DNA of 64,000 nucleotides from Hymenobacter jejuensis (GTDB lineage: Bacteria > Bacteroidota > Bacteroidia > Cytophagales > Hymenobacteraceae), in assembly GCF_006337165.1 (NCBI RefSeq), contig NZ_CP040896.1, forward strand, positions 4,836,001-4,900,000, read 5' to 3'. Positions 16,847 through 25,102 of the stretch are shown here, in pieces. The stretch's first letter is position 1; each line of letters starts with the position of its first letter. The position numbers were made by a program, and so were the translations under genes. Below the pieces are notes generated by a model. That model was not told where the DNA came from. It saw nothing but the letters and a program-made list of their open reading frames with translations, and searched no databases.

Positions 16847-16892
16847 GACGCAAAAAAGGCCGCCTGCTTGCGCAGGCGGCCTTTTTTGCGTC
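16847..16892. terminator. Bidirectional rho-independent terminator
   Basis: The stem is a perfect 21 bp (16847-16867 with 16872-16892), loop TTGC, with a run of six A and six T inside the arms. It is shared by the convergent DUF5606 and fbp genes. Confidence 0.93.
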
Positions 16893-16905
16893 TGCAAGCA
16901 ATGAT

Positions 16906-17931
16906 CTAAACCGCCGGAGCGGAAGAATTAGAAAACTCGCTGGCCATAAACTCTTCAGCCTTCTCTACCAACTCCGTCGAGCCAATGAAGAACGGGCAGC
17001 GGTCGTGCAGGCCTTTGGGCTCAATTTCCATCGTGCGGATCTGCCCGTTACTGGACTTGCCACCGGCTTGTTCCACGATAAAAGCCAACGTGTTGCACTC
17101 GTACATGAGGCGCAGCTTGCCTTCCGGCGACTTTTTGGTAGCAGGATACATATAAATACCGCCTTTGAGCAGATTGCGGTGAAAATCAGCTACTAACGAG
17201 CCGATATAGCGAGCCGAGTAATTCTGGTCTTTGCAGTGTTTTACAAAGGCTGCCGTAGCGGGTGTGAAAGACTCCGAAATGCCTTCGTTGATGGAATAAA
17301 TCGAGCCCGTTTTAGGAATGGTGATGTTGGGGTGCGACAGGAAAAATTCGCCCAGCGACGGCTCGTACGTGAAGCCGTTTACGCCGTTTCCGGTAGTATA
17401 CACCAGCATGGTGCTCGAGCCGTAAATCACATAGCCGGCCGCTACTTGATGGGTACCCGGCTGCAGGCAATCCTGCTCCGTACCCTCACTGCCCGTTGGC
17501 GATACCCGGCGATAAATGCTGAAAATGGTACCGATGCTGACGTTCACATCAATGTTAGACGAGCCATCCAAGGGGTCGATGGCCACCACGTACTTGCCTT
17601 GGTGGTTGCCCGTCTGAATCATTTCCTGCTCTTCTTCGGAAATGATGGTGCAGACTTCCCCTCCGTTGCGTAACGCTCTGATAAAGCGAATGTTAGCAAT
17701 TACATCCAACTTTTGCACGTCCTCTCCTTGCACATTGCGGTTGCCGTACGCTCCAGCAATATCGATAAGCCCGGAACGGTTGATTTCGCGGTTTACAATT
17801 TTGGCAGCCAGCGCGATATCACGCAGCAATTGCGAAAGCTCCCCGGTAGCGTACGGGAAGTCTTCTTGCTTGCGCATGATGAAGCGATCCAGGGTAGTGC
17901 CAACGGGAAGAGCCAGTTTGTTGTGGTCCAT
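16906..17931 (-). CDS. fbp: Fructose-1,6-bisphosphatase class I
   Basis: This 341-aa protein has the class I signature DPLDGSSNIDVNVSIGTIFS, which holds the metal-binding acidic residues. EEEQEMI lies upstream of it and the substrate-binding stretch RYIGSLVADFHRNLLKGGIY downstream. It hydrolyses fructose 1,6-bisphosphate in gluconeogenesis. The length is normal, and the N-terminal helix (LDRFIMRKQEDFPYATGEL) is the usual AMP-binding region. It is transcribed divergently from aspartate kinase, with a -7 box at 17966-17973. Confidence 0.95.
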   Translation of the reverse strand: MDHNKLALPVGTTLDRFIMRKQEDFPYATGELSQLLRDIALAAKIVNREINRSGLIDIAGAYGNRNVQGEDVQKLDVIANIRFIRALRNGGEVCTIISEEEQEMIQTGNHQGKYVVAIDPLDGSSNIDVNVSIGTIFSIYRRVSPTGSEGTEQDCLQPGTHQVAAGYVIYGSSTMLVYTTGNGVNGFTYEPSLGEFFLSHPNITIPKTGSIYSINEGISESFTPATAAFVKHCKDQNYSARYIGSLVADFHRNLLKGGIYMYPATKKSPEGKLRLMYECNTLAFIVEQAGGKSSNGQIRTMEIEPKGLHDRCPFFIGSTELVEKAEEFMASEFSNSSAPAV

Positions 17932-17965
17932 GAGTAAGGAAAGAATGTGCTATCGGAATGGTGTA

Positions 17966-17973
17966 CAAAACTA
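17966..17973 (-). promoter_or_regulatory. -7 promoter box for fbp (TAGTTTTG)
   Basis: This is a TAnnTTTG match on the minus strand, 34 bp before the fbp ATG at 17931. No clear -33 TTTG is seen. Confidence 0.45.
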
Positions 17974-18140
17974 ACCTTTTTCGGGTTGCGATTAGCTGTT
18001 GCGAGTCGGGAGTTGCGGGTTTCAAAACGACAGTCGTCGGCATTCCAGGCCTTCGGATGCTTAAAGCCAACGCCTATTTCAAGTACGAGAAATCAACTGG
18101 GCAGTTCTGAAGTAGCCGCTCGTCAACTGCCAACTGTTGT

Positions 18141-18148
18141 TACTTTTG
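18141..18148 (+). promoter_or_regulatory. -7 promoter box for aspartate kinase (TACTTTTG)
   Basis: This is a TAnnTTTG match ending only 4 bp before the ATG at 18153, so the transcript would be leaderless or nearly so. Confidence 0.45.
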
Positions 18149-18152
18149 GACC

Positions 18153-19439
18153 ATGCAGAGACCGCATGCGATACACGTTTACAAATTTGGGGGCGCTTCG
18201 GTAAAGGACGCCGGAGCCATCACAAACCTCATCCGCATAGTGCGCGAGTACGGCCGCGACACGCAATTGCTGATCGTGGTTTCGGCGATGGGCAAAACGA
18301 CTAATGCGCTCGAAGAACTCTTTCACTTGGCACATTCTGGGCAGGAGTATGCACCTCAGCTCGCGGCCCTGCGCGATTTTCATCTGGGCGTAGCCGCCGA
18401 GCTTCTTCCCCACGATTGGCAAAACGCCGAACCAAATCCGCTGGGAAGTCTGCTCGAGCAACTCGGCGACCGCCTAGCAACCCTTACGCCCGGCGACTAC
18501 GATCGGCAATACGATCAGGTCGTGAGCTTTGGAGAATTGCTGGCTACTGTAATTGTCGCTAAGGCCTTAGGTGCGCATTGGTTGGATTGCCGACCCCTGC
18601 TGCGCACCGACCATACGTGGCGGGAAGGCCGTATGGACTGGCCGACTACCGAGCGCAACGTGCGCGCTGCGGTCCCGCCGCTTTTGCAGCACGGGCCAGT
18701 CGTGACGCAAGGTTTTTTGGGCGGCACGGCCAGCGGCCAGACTACGACTTTGGGCCGTGAAGGCTCGGATTTCACGGCCGCCATCTTTGCCTACTGCCTG
18801 CACGCCGAAGCCGTAACGATCTGGAAAGACGTAGCCGGTCTGCTCAATGCCGATCCCAAGTTCTTTGCTGACACGGTGCGCTACCCCGAAATCAGCTACC
18901 AAGAAACCATCGAGATGGCCTATTATGGCGCCTCTGTGATTCACCCCAAGACGATCAAACCGCTGGCCGTCAAGCAGATTCCGCTGTATGTAAAGTCGTT
19001 TCTGGATCCGGCGGCGGAAGGCACCCGCATCGGCGACTGCCGCCATGCGCTGCTCGCCCCGGCATTTATCCGCAAGACCGGTCAATGCCTGATCTCCTTC
19101 GAATCGAAGGATTTGACGTTCATCTCGGAGGAAAACCTAGAGGTGATCTTTGGGGCGCTGGCGCAGGTGCGGCTCAAAATCCATTTGATGCAAAATTCGG
19201 CCATCTCCTTTTCCGTGTGCACCGATTTTTCGGCGTATCGGCTGGAAAAGCTGCTGACGCTCCTCCGCGACCAGTTTACCATTCACTACAACACGGGTCT
19301 TGAGCTGTATACCATCAAGAATTACGATGCGCCCAGCATCCGCCGCCTCACCGACGGGCGCGAGCTGTTGCTGGAGCAGCGCACGCGCCAGACATTTCAG
19401 TTCATCTGCCGAGGCAGCGCCAATGAATACATTAAATAG
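18153..19439 (+). CDS. Aspartate kinase
   Basis: This 428-aa protein opens HVYKFGGASVKDA, the nucleotide-binding start of aspartokinases. GQTTTLGREGSDFTAA is the substrate and ATP-binding motif and VIHPKTIKPL follows. The C-terminal part (about 310-428) has an ACT-like regulatory region. It phosphorylates aspartate, the first step to lysine, threonine and methionine. It is monofunctional, with no homoserine dehydrogenase fusion. The ATG at 18153 lies 4 bp after a -7 box. The stop lies at the edge of an AT-rich palindrome. Confidence 0.93.
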   Translation: MQRPHAIHVYKFGGASVKDAGAITNLIRIVREYGRDTQLLIVVSAMGKTTNALEELFHLAHSGQEYAPQLAALRDFHLGVAAELLPHDWQNAEPNPLGSLLEQLGDRLATLTPGDYDRQYDQVVSFGELLATVIVAKALGAHWLDCRPLLRTDHTWREGRMDWPTTERNVRAAVPPLLQHGPVVTQGFLGGTASGQTTTLGREGSDFTAAIFAYCLHAEAVTIWKDVAGLLNADPKFFADTVRYPEISYQETIEMAYYGASVIHPKTIKPLAVKQIPLYVKSFLDPAAEGTRIGDCRHALLAPAFIRKTGQCLISFESKDLTFISEENLEVIFGALAQVRLKIHLMQNSAISFSVCTDFSAYRLEKLLTLLRDQFTIHYNTGLELYTIKNYDAPSIRRLTDGRELLLEQRTRQTFQFICRGSANEYIK

Positions 19440-19441
19440 AT

Positions 19442-19472
19442 TTATAATTATCTCATAATCAATTATTTATAA
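19442..19472. repeat. AT-rich palindrome, core CTCATAATCAA
   Basis: The 14-nt arms (19442-19455 and 19459-19472) match at both ends (TTATAA) and in the centre. It starts 2 bp past the aspartate kinase stop. It is one of three copies with CTCA in place of TTGA in the left half-core. Confidence 0.65.
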
Positions 19473-19518
19473 TATTTTAAGGTTTCACTCATTTGCCTTT
19501 CACCCCCACCCAACTCCC

Positions 19519-20292
19519 ATGGAATTCATCACTGTTACGCCCAACGCCCGCCCGCAGGTAGCCCTTATTCAGCTAAACCGCCCGAAAGAGCTCAACGCGC
19601 TGAACCTGCAATTGATGCTGGAAATCCGCGATGCCCTGCGCGAACTCGACGACAACGACAAGGTGCGCGTAATCGTGCTTACCGGCAACGAGCGGGCCTT
19701 TGCTGCCGGCGCCGACATCAAGCAAATGGCCGGGCGCACGGCCATCGACATGCTCATTGTCGATCAGTTTAGCACTTGGGATCAGATTCGCAAGACGCGC
19801 AAGCCCCTGATTGCGGCCGTATCGGGTTTCGCGCTGGGCGGGGGCTGCGAATTGGCCATGACCTGCGACATGATTGTAGCCTCGGAAACCGCCCAATTTG
19901 GCCAACCCGAGATTCGCATTGGCACCATGCCGGGGGCCGGCGGCACGCAGCGCCTGACGCGGGCGGTGGGCAAGGCACGCGCCATGGAAATGGTACTCAC
20001 GGGCCGACCTATTTCGGCGCACGAAGCTGAGCGTCATGGCCTTGTAAATCGGGTGGTACCAGTAGGCCAGTATTTGGAAGAAGCTTTCCGATTGGCGGCC
20101 AGCATCGCCGAAATGTCGCCGGTGGCAGCGCGGCTCGCAAAAGAATCGGTGAATCGGGCGTTCGAAACCCATCTCGACGAAGGCCTGCACTTTGAGCGCA
20201 AAAACTTCTATCTCACGTTTGCTTCCGAAGACCAGAAGGAAGGCATGGCGGCTTTCGTGGAGAAGCGCAAGCCAGAATTTAAAGGCCGATAA
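19519..20292 (+). CDS. Enoyl-CoA hydratase/isomerase family protein
   Basis: This 257-aa crotonase-fold protein has the CoA-binding and oxyanion segment AAGADIKQMAGR. GGGCELAMTCDM carries the first catalytic Glu and GQPEIRIGTMPGAGGTQRL the second. Both glutamates of classical hydratases are present, so hydration of 2-enoyl-CoA in fatty acid oxidation is likely. The C-terminal helices (FVEKRKPEFKG) are typical. No other beta-oxidation genes are next to it. Confidence 0.92.
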   Translation: MEFITVTPNARPQVALIQLNRPKELNALNLQLMLEIRDALRELDDNDKVRVIVLTGNERAFAAGADIKQMAGRTAIDMLIVDQFSTWDQIRKTRKPLIAAVSGFALGGGCELAMTCDMIVASETAQFGQPEIRIGTMPGAGGTQRLTRAVGKARAMEMVLTGRPISAHEAERHGLVNRVVPVGQYLEEAFRLAASIAEMSPVAARLAKESVNRAFETHLDEGLHFERKNFYLTFASEDQKEGMAAFVEKRKPEFKGR

Positions 20293-20346
20293 CCGCTTAA
20301 CAAGCAGCCCATTCAGATAGAAAGAGCCGCGCTCTCCGGAAACAAT

Positions 20347-20379
20347 TTTGGCCGACAAAAGCTTATAGAACTACTTTTG
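20347..20379 (+). promoter_or_regulatory. Two-part Bacteroidota promoter (TTTG / TACTTTTG)
   Basis: The -33 TTTG (20347-20350) and -7 TACTTTTG (20372-20379) are separated by 21 bp, the standard spacing. It drives the Fur-family regulator and possibly the peroxiredoxin behind it. Confidence 0.65.
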
Positions 20380-20392
20380 CGGAGAATTATTC

Positions 20393-20875
20393 TTGTCTGT
20401 GTCCCCTTCTTCTGATCAGTTTCTTTCGCAGCCGGACCGCGCTCAGCTGCGCTCCCGGCTGGCCCAGGCGGGGTTACGAGCTACGCAGCAGCGCATTGTG
20501 ATTCTGGAAAGCCTGCTGGTATTGCCCGGCCACCCCACGGCCGAGCAGGTGCATCGGCGTGTGGTATTGGAAACGCCTACAATTTCGCTGGGTACTATCT
20601 ACAAAGCGCTCGATTCGTTTGTGGCTTCCGGCCTAATCAAGCGCGTGGCGGCTGCCGAAGGTGCCAGTCGCCGCTACGACGCCGACTGCTCGGCGCACCA
20701 CCATTTGTATTGCACTGACACACAAGAGATTATTGACTACTGCAATCCGCAGCTTGATCTTCTCATTCAGGAGTTTTTTGCGGCTCGCGGCTTCCAGAAT
20801 TTCCAGCCCCGCGCTTTTTCCCTGCACATCACGGGCGAGAAAGTAGATGCCGCGCAGGAGATAAAACCGCTGTAA
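20393..20875 (+). CDS. Fur-family transcriptional regulator (PerR-like)
   Basis: This 160-aa protein has a winged helix (about 25-95: GLRATQQRIVILESLL, HPTAEQVHRRV, ISLGTIYKALDSFVASGLI). A dimerisation domain with the His-rich metal site SAHHHLYC follows. The structural zinc motif is degenerate: the usual CxxC after that His cluster is CTDTQ, and the second C-terminal CxxC is absent. Fur/PerR proteins repress genes in response to iron or peroxide. The peroxiredoxin gene 56 bp downstream points to a peroxide role. The start is TTG at 20393 or GTG at 20399; no ATG fits. Confidence 0.85.
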   Translation: MSVSPSSDQFLSQPDRAQLRSRLAQAGLRATQQRIVILESLLVLPGHPTAEQVHRRVVLETPTISLGTIYKALDSFVASGLIKRVAAAEGASRRYDADCSAHHHLYCTDTQEIIDYCNPQLDLLIQEFFAARGFQNFQPRAFSLHITGEKVDAAQEIKPL

Positions 20876-20931
20876 CTTTTTGATTTCCTTGTTTTTAGTA
20901 CCTCTTTTTTAACACCCCAAATTCATTTACA

Positions 20932-21570
20932 ATGGCAGTTCTCGTTGGCAAACGTGCTCCTTCTTTCAAGGCTACGGCGGTAATCGATGGCGAATTCGAA
21001 GAAGATTTCTCCCTCGACCGTTACTTGGGCAAGAAGCACGTGATTTTTTACTTCTACCCCGCCGACTTCACCTTCGTGTGCCCTACCGAAATCATTGCTT
21101 TTCAGGATCAGCTCGCGCAGTTTGAAGCCAAAGGCGTTGCCGTAGTGGGCTGCTCGACCGACACGCATTTCTCGCACTTTGCTTGGTTGCAAACGCCCCG
21201 CGACAACGGTGGCATTCAGGGAGTTACTTATCCGTTGGTAGCCGATGCTACCAAAACCATCGCGGCCAATTACGACGTGCTGGGTGGTCATTACGACTAC
21301 AACGAGCAAGGCGAAATGGTATTCGTAGGTTCGCCCCTCGCCTACCGCGGCTTGTTCCTGATCGACCGTGACGGCATCGTGCGTCACCAGTTGGTAAACG
21401 ACGGGCCGCTGGGCCGCTCTATCGACGAGGCCCTGCGCATGGTGGACGCTCTGCAACACTTCGAGGTGAAAGGCGAAGTATGCCCCGCCGACTGGGAAGA
21501 AGGCAAAGAGGCCATGTCGGCTACCCGTGAGGGCGTAGCCAACTACCTCGGCAAGCGCGATTCGCACTAA
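20932..21570 (+). CDS. 2-Cys peroxiredoxin (AhpC/TSA)
   Basis: This 212-aa protein has the peroxidatic Cys in DFTFVCPTEI and the resolving Cys in GEVCPADWEEG, with the usual YLGKKHVIFYFYP strand. It reduces hydrogen peroxide and organic peroxides in the cytosol with thioredoxin or an AhpF-type partner, which is not present here. It sits behind a Fur/PerR-type regulator, probably in its regulon, and ends at a strong terminator. Confidence 0.94.
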   Translation: MAVLVGKRAPSFKATAVIDGEFEEDFSLDRYLGKKHVIFYFYPADFTFVCPTEIIAFQDQLAQFEAKGVAVVGCSTDTHFSHFAWLQTPRDNGGIQGVTYPLVADATKTIAANYDVLGGHYDYNEQGEMVFVGSPLAYRGLFLIDRDGIVRHQLVNDGPLGRSIDEALRMVDALQHFEVKGEVCPADWEEGKEAMSATREGVANYLGKRDSH

Positions 21571-21599
21571 GTAAAGTATTGCGCCTCTGGTGCTTAGCG

Positions 21600-21632
21600 A
21601 AAAGCCCCGGCCTTGCGGTCGGGGCTTTTTTC
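21600..21632 (+). terminator. Rho-independent terminator after peroxiredoxin
   Basis: The stem AAAAGCCCCGGCC/GGTCGGGGCTTTT has a single G-U pair and a TTGC loop, followed by further T residues. Confidence 0.9.
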
Positions 21633-21653
21633 TTGGGCTAAGTCAGAAGGAAG

Positions 21654-21661
21654 TAATTTTG
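21654..21661 (+). promoter_or_regulatory. -7 promoter box (TAATTTTG)
   Basis: This is a TAnnTTTG match between the peroxiredoxin terminator and the Kdo transferase gene. It makes the earlier in-frame start at 21613 (inside the terminator) impossible for this transcript. Confidence 0.45.
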
Positions 21662-21717
21662 AGCGGCTGCCGCTTTTCTGTTGCCTAGAAGCACAAAAAT
21701 GGCAGGCACACAAACAA

Positions 21718-23025
21718 TTGATTTACAACAACTTGTCATTTTTATACACTTTAGCGCTGCAAGCGTACGCGTTGCTGCTACGGCTCCTGTCTCCGTTTGT
21801 GCCAAAAGCCGCACAATGGACGGCTGGCCGACGCGGATTATTAACGCACATTCGGCAAACGCTGCAACCAGATGCCGCGCCGCGGGTGTGGTTTCACTGC
21901 GCCTCCTTGGGCGAATTTGAGCAGGGCCGCCCGCTGATGGAAGCGTTTGCGCAACAATACCCGACGCACAAAATAGTGCTGACGTTCTTCTCGCCTTCTG
22001 GCTACGAAGTGCGCAAAAACTGGCCGGGTGCGGCCTATGTCTTTTACCTGCCCCTCGACACGGCTGCCAATGCCCGCGCTTTCGTCGAAGCGGTGCAGCC
22101 ACAGCTAGCGGTGTTTGTGAAATACGAGTTCTGGTATCATTTCCTGACTGTCCTTAACCAACGCCGCATTCCTACTATCTGCGTTTCAGCCATTTTTCGG
22201 CCGCAGCAAGCGTTTTTCAAACCCTGGGGTGGCTTTTTCCGGCAGATTTTGGGGCGGTTCACGCATATTTTCACCCAAAATGAAGCTTCCGTGCAACTCC
22301 TTCATTCAGTGGAAGTTACACAAGCCAGCATCGCCGGCGACACGCGCTTTGATACAGTAGTAGCCACCGCCGCTGGGCCGCCTAAGTTGCTGCCGTTGTT
22401 GGAAGCTTTTGTGGCCAGCGATACGGCCCACAAGCGGCCTGTGCTGGTGGTGGGCAGCAGTTGGCCAGAGGACATTTCCGTATTAGCACCTGCGCTTCAA
22501 CGGCTTATGTCAGACGCGACAACTTCCGGCCTGCGCGTAATCGTGGCCCCCCACGAACTGCACGAATCCGGCTTGCAGCAGATTGAAGCCGTGCTGCCGG
22601 GCCAAACGGTGCGCTACTCGCGAGCGACGCCCGCGACGGCGGCCAGCGCCCGGCTATTGCTCATCGATTCCATTGGGCTGCTGCGCGACCTATATCGCTA
22701 TGGCTCTTTTGCTTACATCGGCGGCGCGTTTGGCAAGGGCCTGCACAACACGCTCGAAGCAGCAGCGTTTGGGTTGCCGCTGGTGTTTGGGCCGCGCTAT
22801 GCAAAATTTCAGGAAGCCATTGACCTAATTACCCTGGGCGGAGCACACTCAGTAACCGACAGCGCGCAATTGGAAACCGTTTTGCGAAGCTGGCTTCGGG
22901 CTGACCAACCGCGTGAAGCGGAAAGCGTTACTAATCGCCAATACGTTATCGATCATGCTGGCGCCACTCCGAAAATAATGACAGCGCTATCGCAATGGTT
23001 TCATCCCGAAGCAGTTAACTCATGA
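21718..23025 (+). CDS. waaA: 3-deoxy-D-manno-octulosonic acid (Kdo) transferase
   Basis: From TTG at 21718 this is a 435-aa glycosyltransferase of the GT-B fold. An N-terminal membrane-binding helix (about 2-25) is followed by VWFHCASLGEFEQGRP with the catalytic Glu. FVKYEFWYHF and the C-terminal nucleotide-sugar site YIGGAFGKGLHNTLEAAAFG complete the family set. It adds Kdo to lipid A precursors at the inner membrane, so this organism makes lipopolysaccharide. The start is uncertain (TTG 21718 or 21733); the frame extends further upstream into a terminator. Its stop overlaps the rsgA ATG by 4 bp. Confidence 0.9.
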   Translation: MIYNNLSFLYTLALQAYALLLRLLSPFVPKAAQWTAGRRGLLTHIRQTLQPDAAPRVWFHCASLGEFEQGRPLMEAFAQQYPTHKIVLTFFSPSGYEVRKNWPGAAYVFYLPLDTAANARAFVEAVQPQLAVFVKYEFWYHFLTVLNQRRIPTICVSAIFRPQQAFFKPWGGFFRQILGRFTHIFTQNEASVQLLHSVEVTQASIAGDTRFDTVVATAAGPPKLLPLLEAFVASDTAHKRPVLVVGSSWPEDISVLAPALQRLMSDATTSGLRVIVAPHELHESGLQQIEAVLPGQTVRYSRATPATAASARLLLIDSIGLLRDLYRYGSFAYIGGAFGKGLHNTLEAAAFGLPLVFGPRYAKFQEAIDLITLGGAHSVTDSAQLETVLRSWLRADQPREAESVTNRQYVIDHAGATPKIMTALSQWFHPEAVNS

Positions 23026-23948
23026 TCGGCACAGTCATCAAATCCACGGGCTCTTGGTATCTGGTGCGGGAGCACGAAACGGGTAAGCTGCACCGCTGTC
23101 GGCTGCGGGGTAAGTTTAAAAACCAAGGCTTGAAGGTGAGCAACCCGCTGGCCGTCGGCGACCAAGTGGAGTTTACGGTGGAAGAGCAAACCGAGGGCGC
23201 CGGCGTGATTCACCACATCGAGCCGCGCCGCAACTACATCATCCGGCGCTCGGTGCACAAAGCCGAGCACGCCCACATCGTAGCCGCCAACCTCGACTTG
23301 GCCATGCTGGTCGTGACGCTGGTTTCGCCGGCCACTTCCTTTGGCTTTATCGACCGATTTTTGGTCACGGCCGAAGCGTACAGCATTCCGGTGAAGCTGA
23401 TTTTCAACAAGATCGACCTCTACGATGCCGACCTCACCGAGTACCAGGAGCAGATCCGGAAGATGTACAAGCGCACCGGCTACGACAGCCTGCGGTGCTC
23501 GGCCGAAACCGGCGAAGGCATCGCGGAAGTCGACGCCGAACTCGATGGGAAAGTCACTTTGCTGTCGGGGCATTCGGGCGTGGGCAAAAGCACACTGATC
23601 AATGCGTTGGTGCCCGATCTGGATTTGAAAACCTCGGAAATCAGCGGTTTTTCCGACAAGGGCGTGCACACGACCACCTTCGCCGAAATGCTGGAAGTAC
23701 GGCCCGGCACATATCTAATTGATACTCCAGGCATTAAAGAACTAGGCTTGGTAGACATTCCGCCGACGCAGCTGGCGCATTTTTTCCCCGAAATGCGCGC
23801 CCTCCTCAATCAGTGCCGCTACCACAATTGCCGCCACTTGCAGGAACCCGGCTGCGCCGTGCGCGAAGCCGTCGATGCCGGCAAAATTGCGCTACCCCGC
23901 TACGACAGCTATCTGAGCATGATGAGCGGCGAAGATAACCGACACTAA
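23022..23948 (+). CDS. rsgA: Ribosome small subunit-dependent GTPase RsgA
   Basis: This 308-aa protein has an N-terminal OB fold, then a circularly permuted GTPase. G4 (FNKIDLYD) comes before G1 (GHSGVGKST) and G3 (DTPGIKEL). A C-terminal zinc motif follows (CRYHNCRHLQEPGC). It promotes late assembly of the 30S subunit. It overlaps the Kdo transferase stop by 4 bp (ATGA), so the two genes are cotranscribed. A long hairpin terminator follows. Confidence 0.95.
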   Translation: MIGTVIKSTGSWYLVREHETGKLHRCRLRGKFKNQGLKVSNPLAVGDQVEFTVEEQTEGAGVIHHIEPRRNYIIRRSVHKAEHAHIVAANLDLAMLVVTLVSPATSFGFIDRFLVTAEAYSIPVKLIFNKIDLYDADLTEYQEQIRKMYKRTGYDSLRCSAETGEGIAEVDAELDGKVTLLSGHSGVGKSTLINALVPDLDLKTSEISGFSDKGVHTTTFAEMLEVRPGTYLIDTPGIKELGLVDIPPTQLAHFFPEMRALLNQCRYHNCRHLQEPGCAVREAVDAGKIALPRYDSYLSMMSGEDNRH

Positions 23949-23979
23949 GTCAACCATTTACTAAAAAGAGTTTATTTCC

Positions 23980-24026
23980 AAAATCGCCTGTTATCCAGCT
24001 CTACGCTGTGGATGACAGGCGATTTT
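23980..24026 (+). terminator. Hairpin terminator after rsgA
   Basis: The 11-bp perfect outer stem AAAATCGCCTG/CAGGCGATTTT has inner complementary ATCCA(GC)/(GCTG)TGGAT. TTATCCA and TGTGGAT in the inner stem resemble half DnaA boxes, but they are simply the two sides of the hairpin. Confidence 0.8.
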
Positions 24027-24123
24027 AGCTTATCTACTATGCAGGCGATGGCAAACTGAAAGGCCTGCACCGACTTTCCGCGTGCTTTTCACGTATTCTA
24101 CCTTCTACTATTTCTTCTTTCAA

Positions 24124-25017
24124 ATGTCAAAAATCGCATTCCTCGGCTTAGGCCGCATGGGCGAAGCCATGGCCACCAACCTGCTCAAAGCGGGCCATGC
24201 GCTCACCGTATACAACCGCACACCCGAAAAGGCCGACGCGCTAAAGCAGCAAGGCGCACGCGTGGCAACTTCGCCGGCCGAAGCGGTACGCGAGGCAGAA
24301 TTTGTCTTTTCAATGGTTACCGACGACCATGCCCTAACCGAACTCACCACCGGTCCGGATGGGATTCTGAGCGACTTGCCGGCCAATGCTATACACGCTT
24401 CCTGTAGCACGGTAGCGCCCGAAACCAACCGCCAACTGGCCGCCCAACACGCAACTCACGGCTCGTACCTCGTCGCGGTGCCGGTGTTTGGCAAGCCCGA
24501 CGCAGCGGCGGCAGCTAAGCTTTGGTTGGCAGTGGCAGGCCCTGCCGAAGCACGGGAACGCATAAAGCCCATTCTGGCTGCATTGGGACAAGGCACGCAG
24601 GATTTTGGCGACGATCCGGGCGCGGCCAACGTCGTGAAGCTTTGCGGCAATTTTATGCTAGGTGCTGCCATCGAGGCGATGGCGGAGGCCTTCACGCTGG
24701 GGCAGAAAAGCGGCATTCCGCGGCAGCAGATGTACGAATTCTTCACGAGCACGCTGTTTAACTCGCCCGTGTACAAAGGCTACGGCAAGCTCATTGCCGA
24801 AGAGCACTACCAACCCGTAGGCGCGCCGCCTTCCATCATTCGCAAAGACCTGAAACTCATGCTCAACGAAGGCCGCGAACGTGTGGTGCCGCTGCCTTTC
24901 GCCAACATCATCTTCGACCGGCTATCGGCTACCATGGCCCGCAACGACGAAAACATCGATTGGGCCAGCTTTGCCCAACGCGTATCGGATGACGCCGGCG
25001 TTGATAATTATAAGTAG
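24124..25017 (+). CDS. Beta-hydroxyacid dehydrogenase family (NAD(P)-dependent)
   Basis: From the ATG at 24124 this is a 297-aa protein of the 3-hydroxyisobutyrate/6-phosphogluconate dehydrogenase-like family. The Rossmann loop is FLGLGRMGEAMATNL and YNRTPEKADAL (Arg after the second strand) suggests NADP. The substrate segment is ASCSTVAPETNRQLA, with the catalytic Lys in GAANVVKLCGNF. The substrate may be a short hydroxy acid, glyoxylate or succinic semialdehyde. The last five codons and the TAG stop form the left arm of an AT-rich palindrome, which is followed by a GC-rich terminator. Confidence 0.88.
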   Translation: MSKIAFLGLGRMGEAMATNLLKAGHALTVYNRTPEKADALKQQGARVATSPAEAVREAEFVFSMVTDDHALTELTTGPDGILSDLPANAIHASCSTVAPETNRQLAAQHATHGSYLVAVPVFGKPDAAAAAKLWLAVAGPAEARERIKPILAALGQGTQDFGDDPGAANVVKLCGNFMLGAAIEAMAEAFTLGQKSGIPRQQMYEFFTSTLFNSPVYKGYGKLIAEEHYQPVGAPPSIIRKDLKLMLNEGRERVVPLPFANIIFDRLSATMARNDENIDWASFAQRVSDDAGVDNYK

Positions 25018-25046
25018 TTGATAGTCAATCGATTATAATTATCAAC
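25000..25046. repeat. AT-rich palindrome overlapping a gene end, core TTGATAGTCAA
   Basis: The 22-nt arms (25000-25021 and 25025-25046) match at 18 positions, including a perfect outer 14-bp block, around the centre TAG. The left arm encodes the last residues VDNYK and the stop of the dehydrogenase gene. A classical terminator starts 8 bp later, so the palindrome is a separate element. Confidence 0.85.
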
Positions 25047-25053
25047 TGAACAC

Positions 25054-25086
25054 AAAAAAGCCCGGCCGAAACAGCCGGGCTTTTTT
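25054..25086. terminator. Bidirectional rho-independent terminator
   Basis: AAAAAAGCCCGGC pairs perfectly with GCCGGGCTTTTTT around a 7-nt loop. It is shared by the dehydrogenase gene and the convergent fasciclin gene. Confidence 0.93.
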
Positions 25087-25102
25087 CACCATTTGGGAAA
25101 TC

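Noticed and set aside
23980..24026. DnaA-box-like strings TTATCCA and TGTGGAT, suggesting an origin
   Set aside because: They are the two sides of a terminator hairpin, incomplete as DnaA boxes, and no dnaA, AT-rich unwinding region or box cluster is present.
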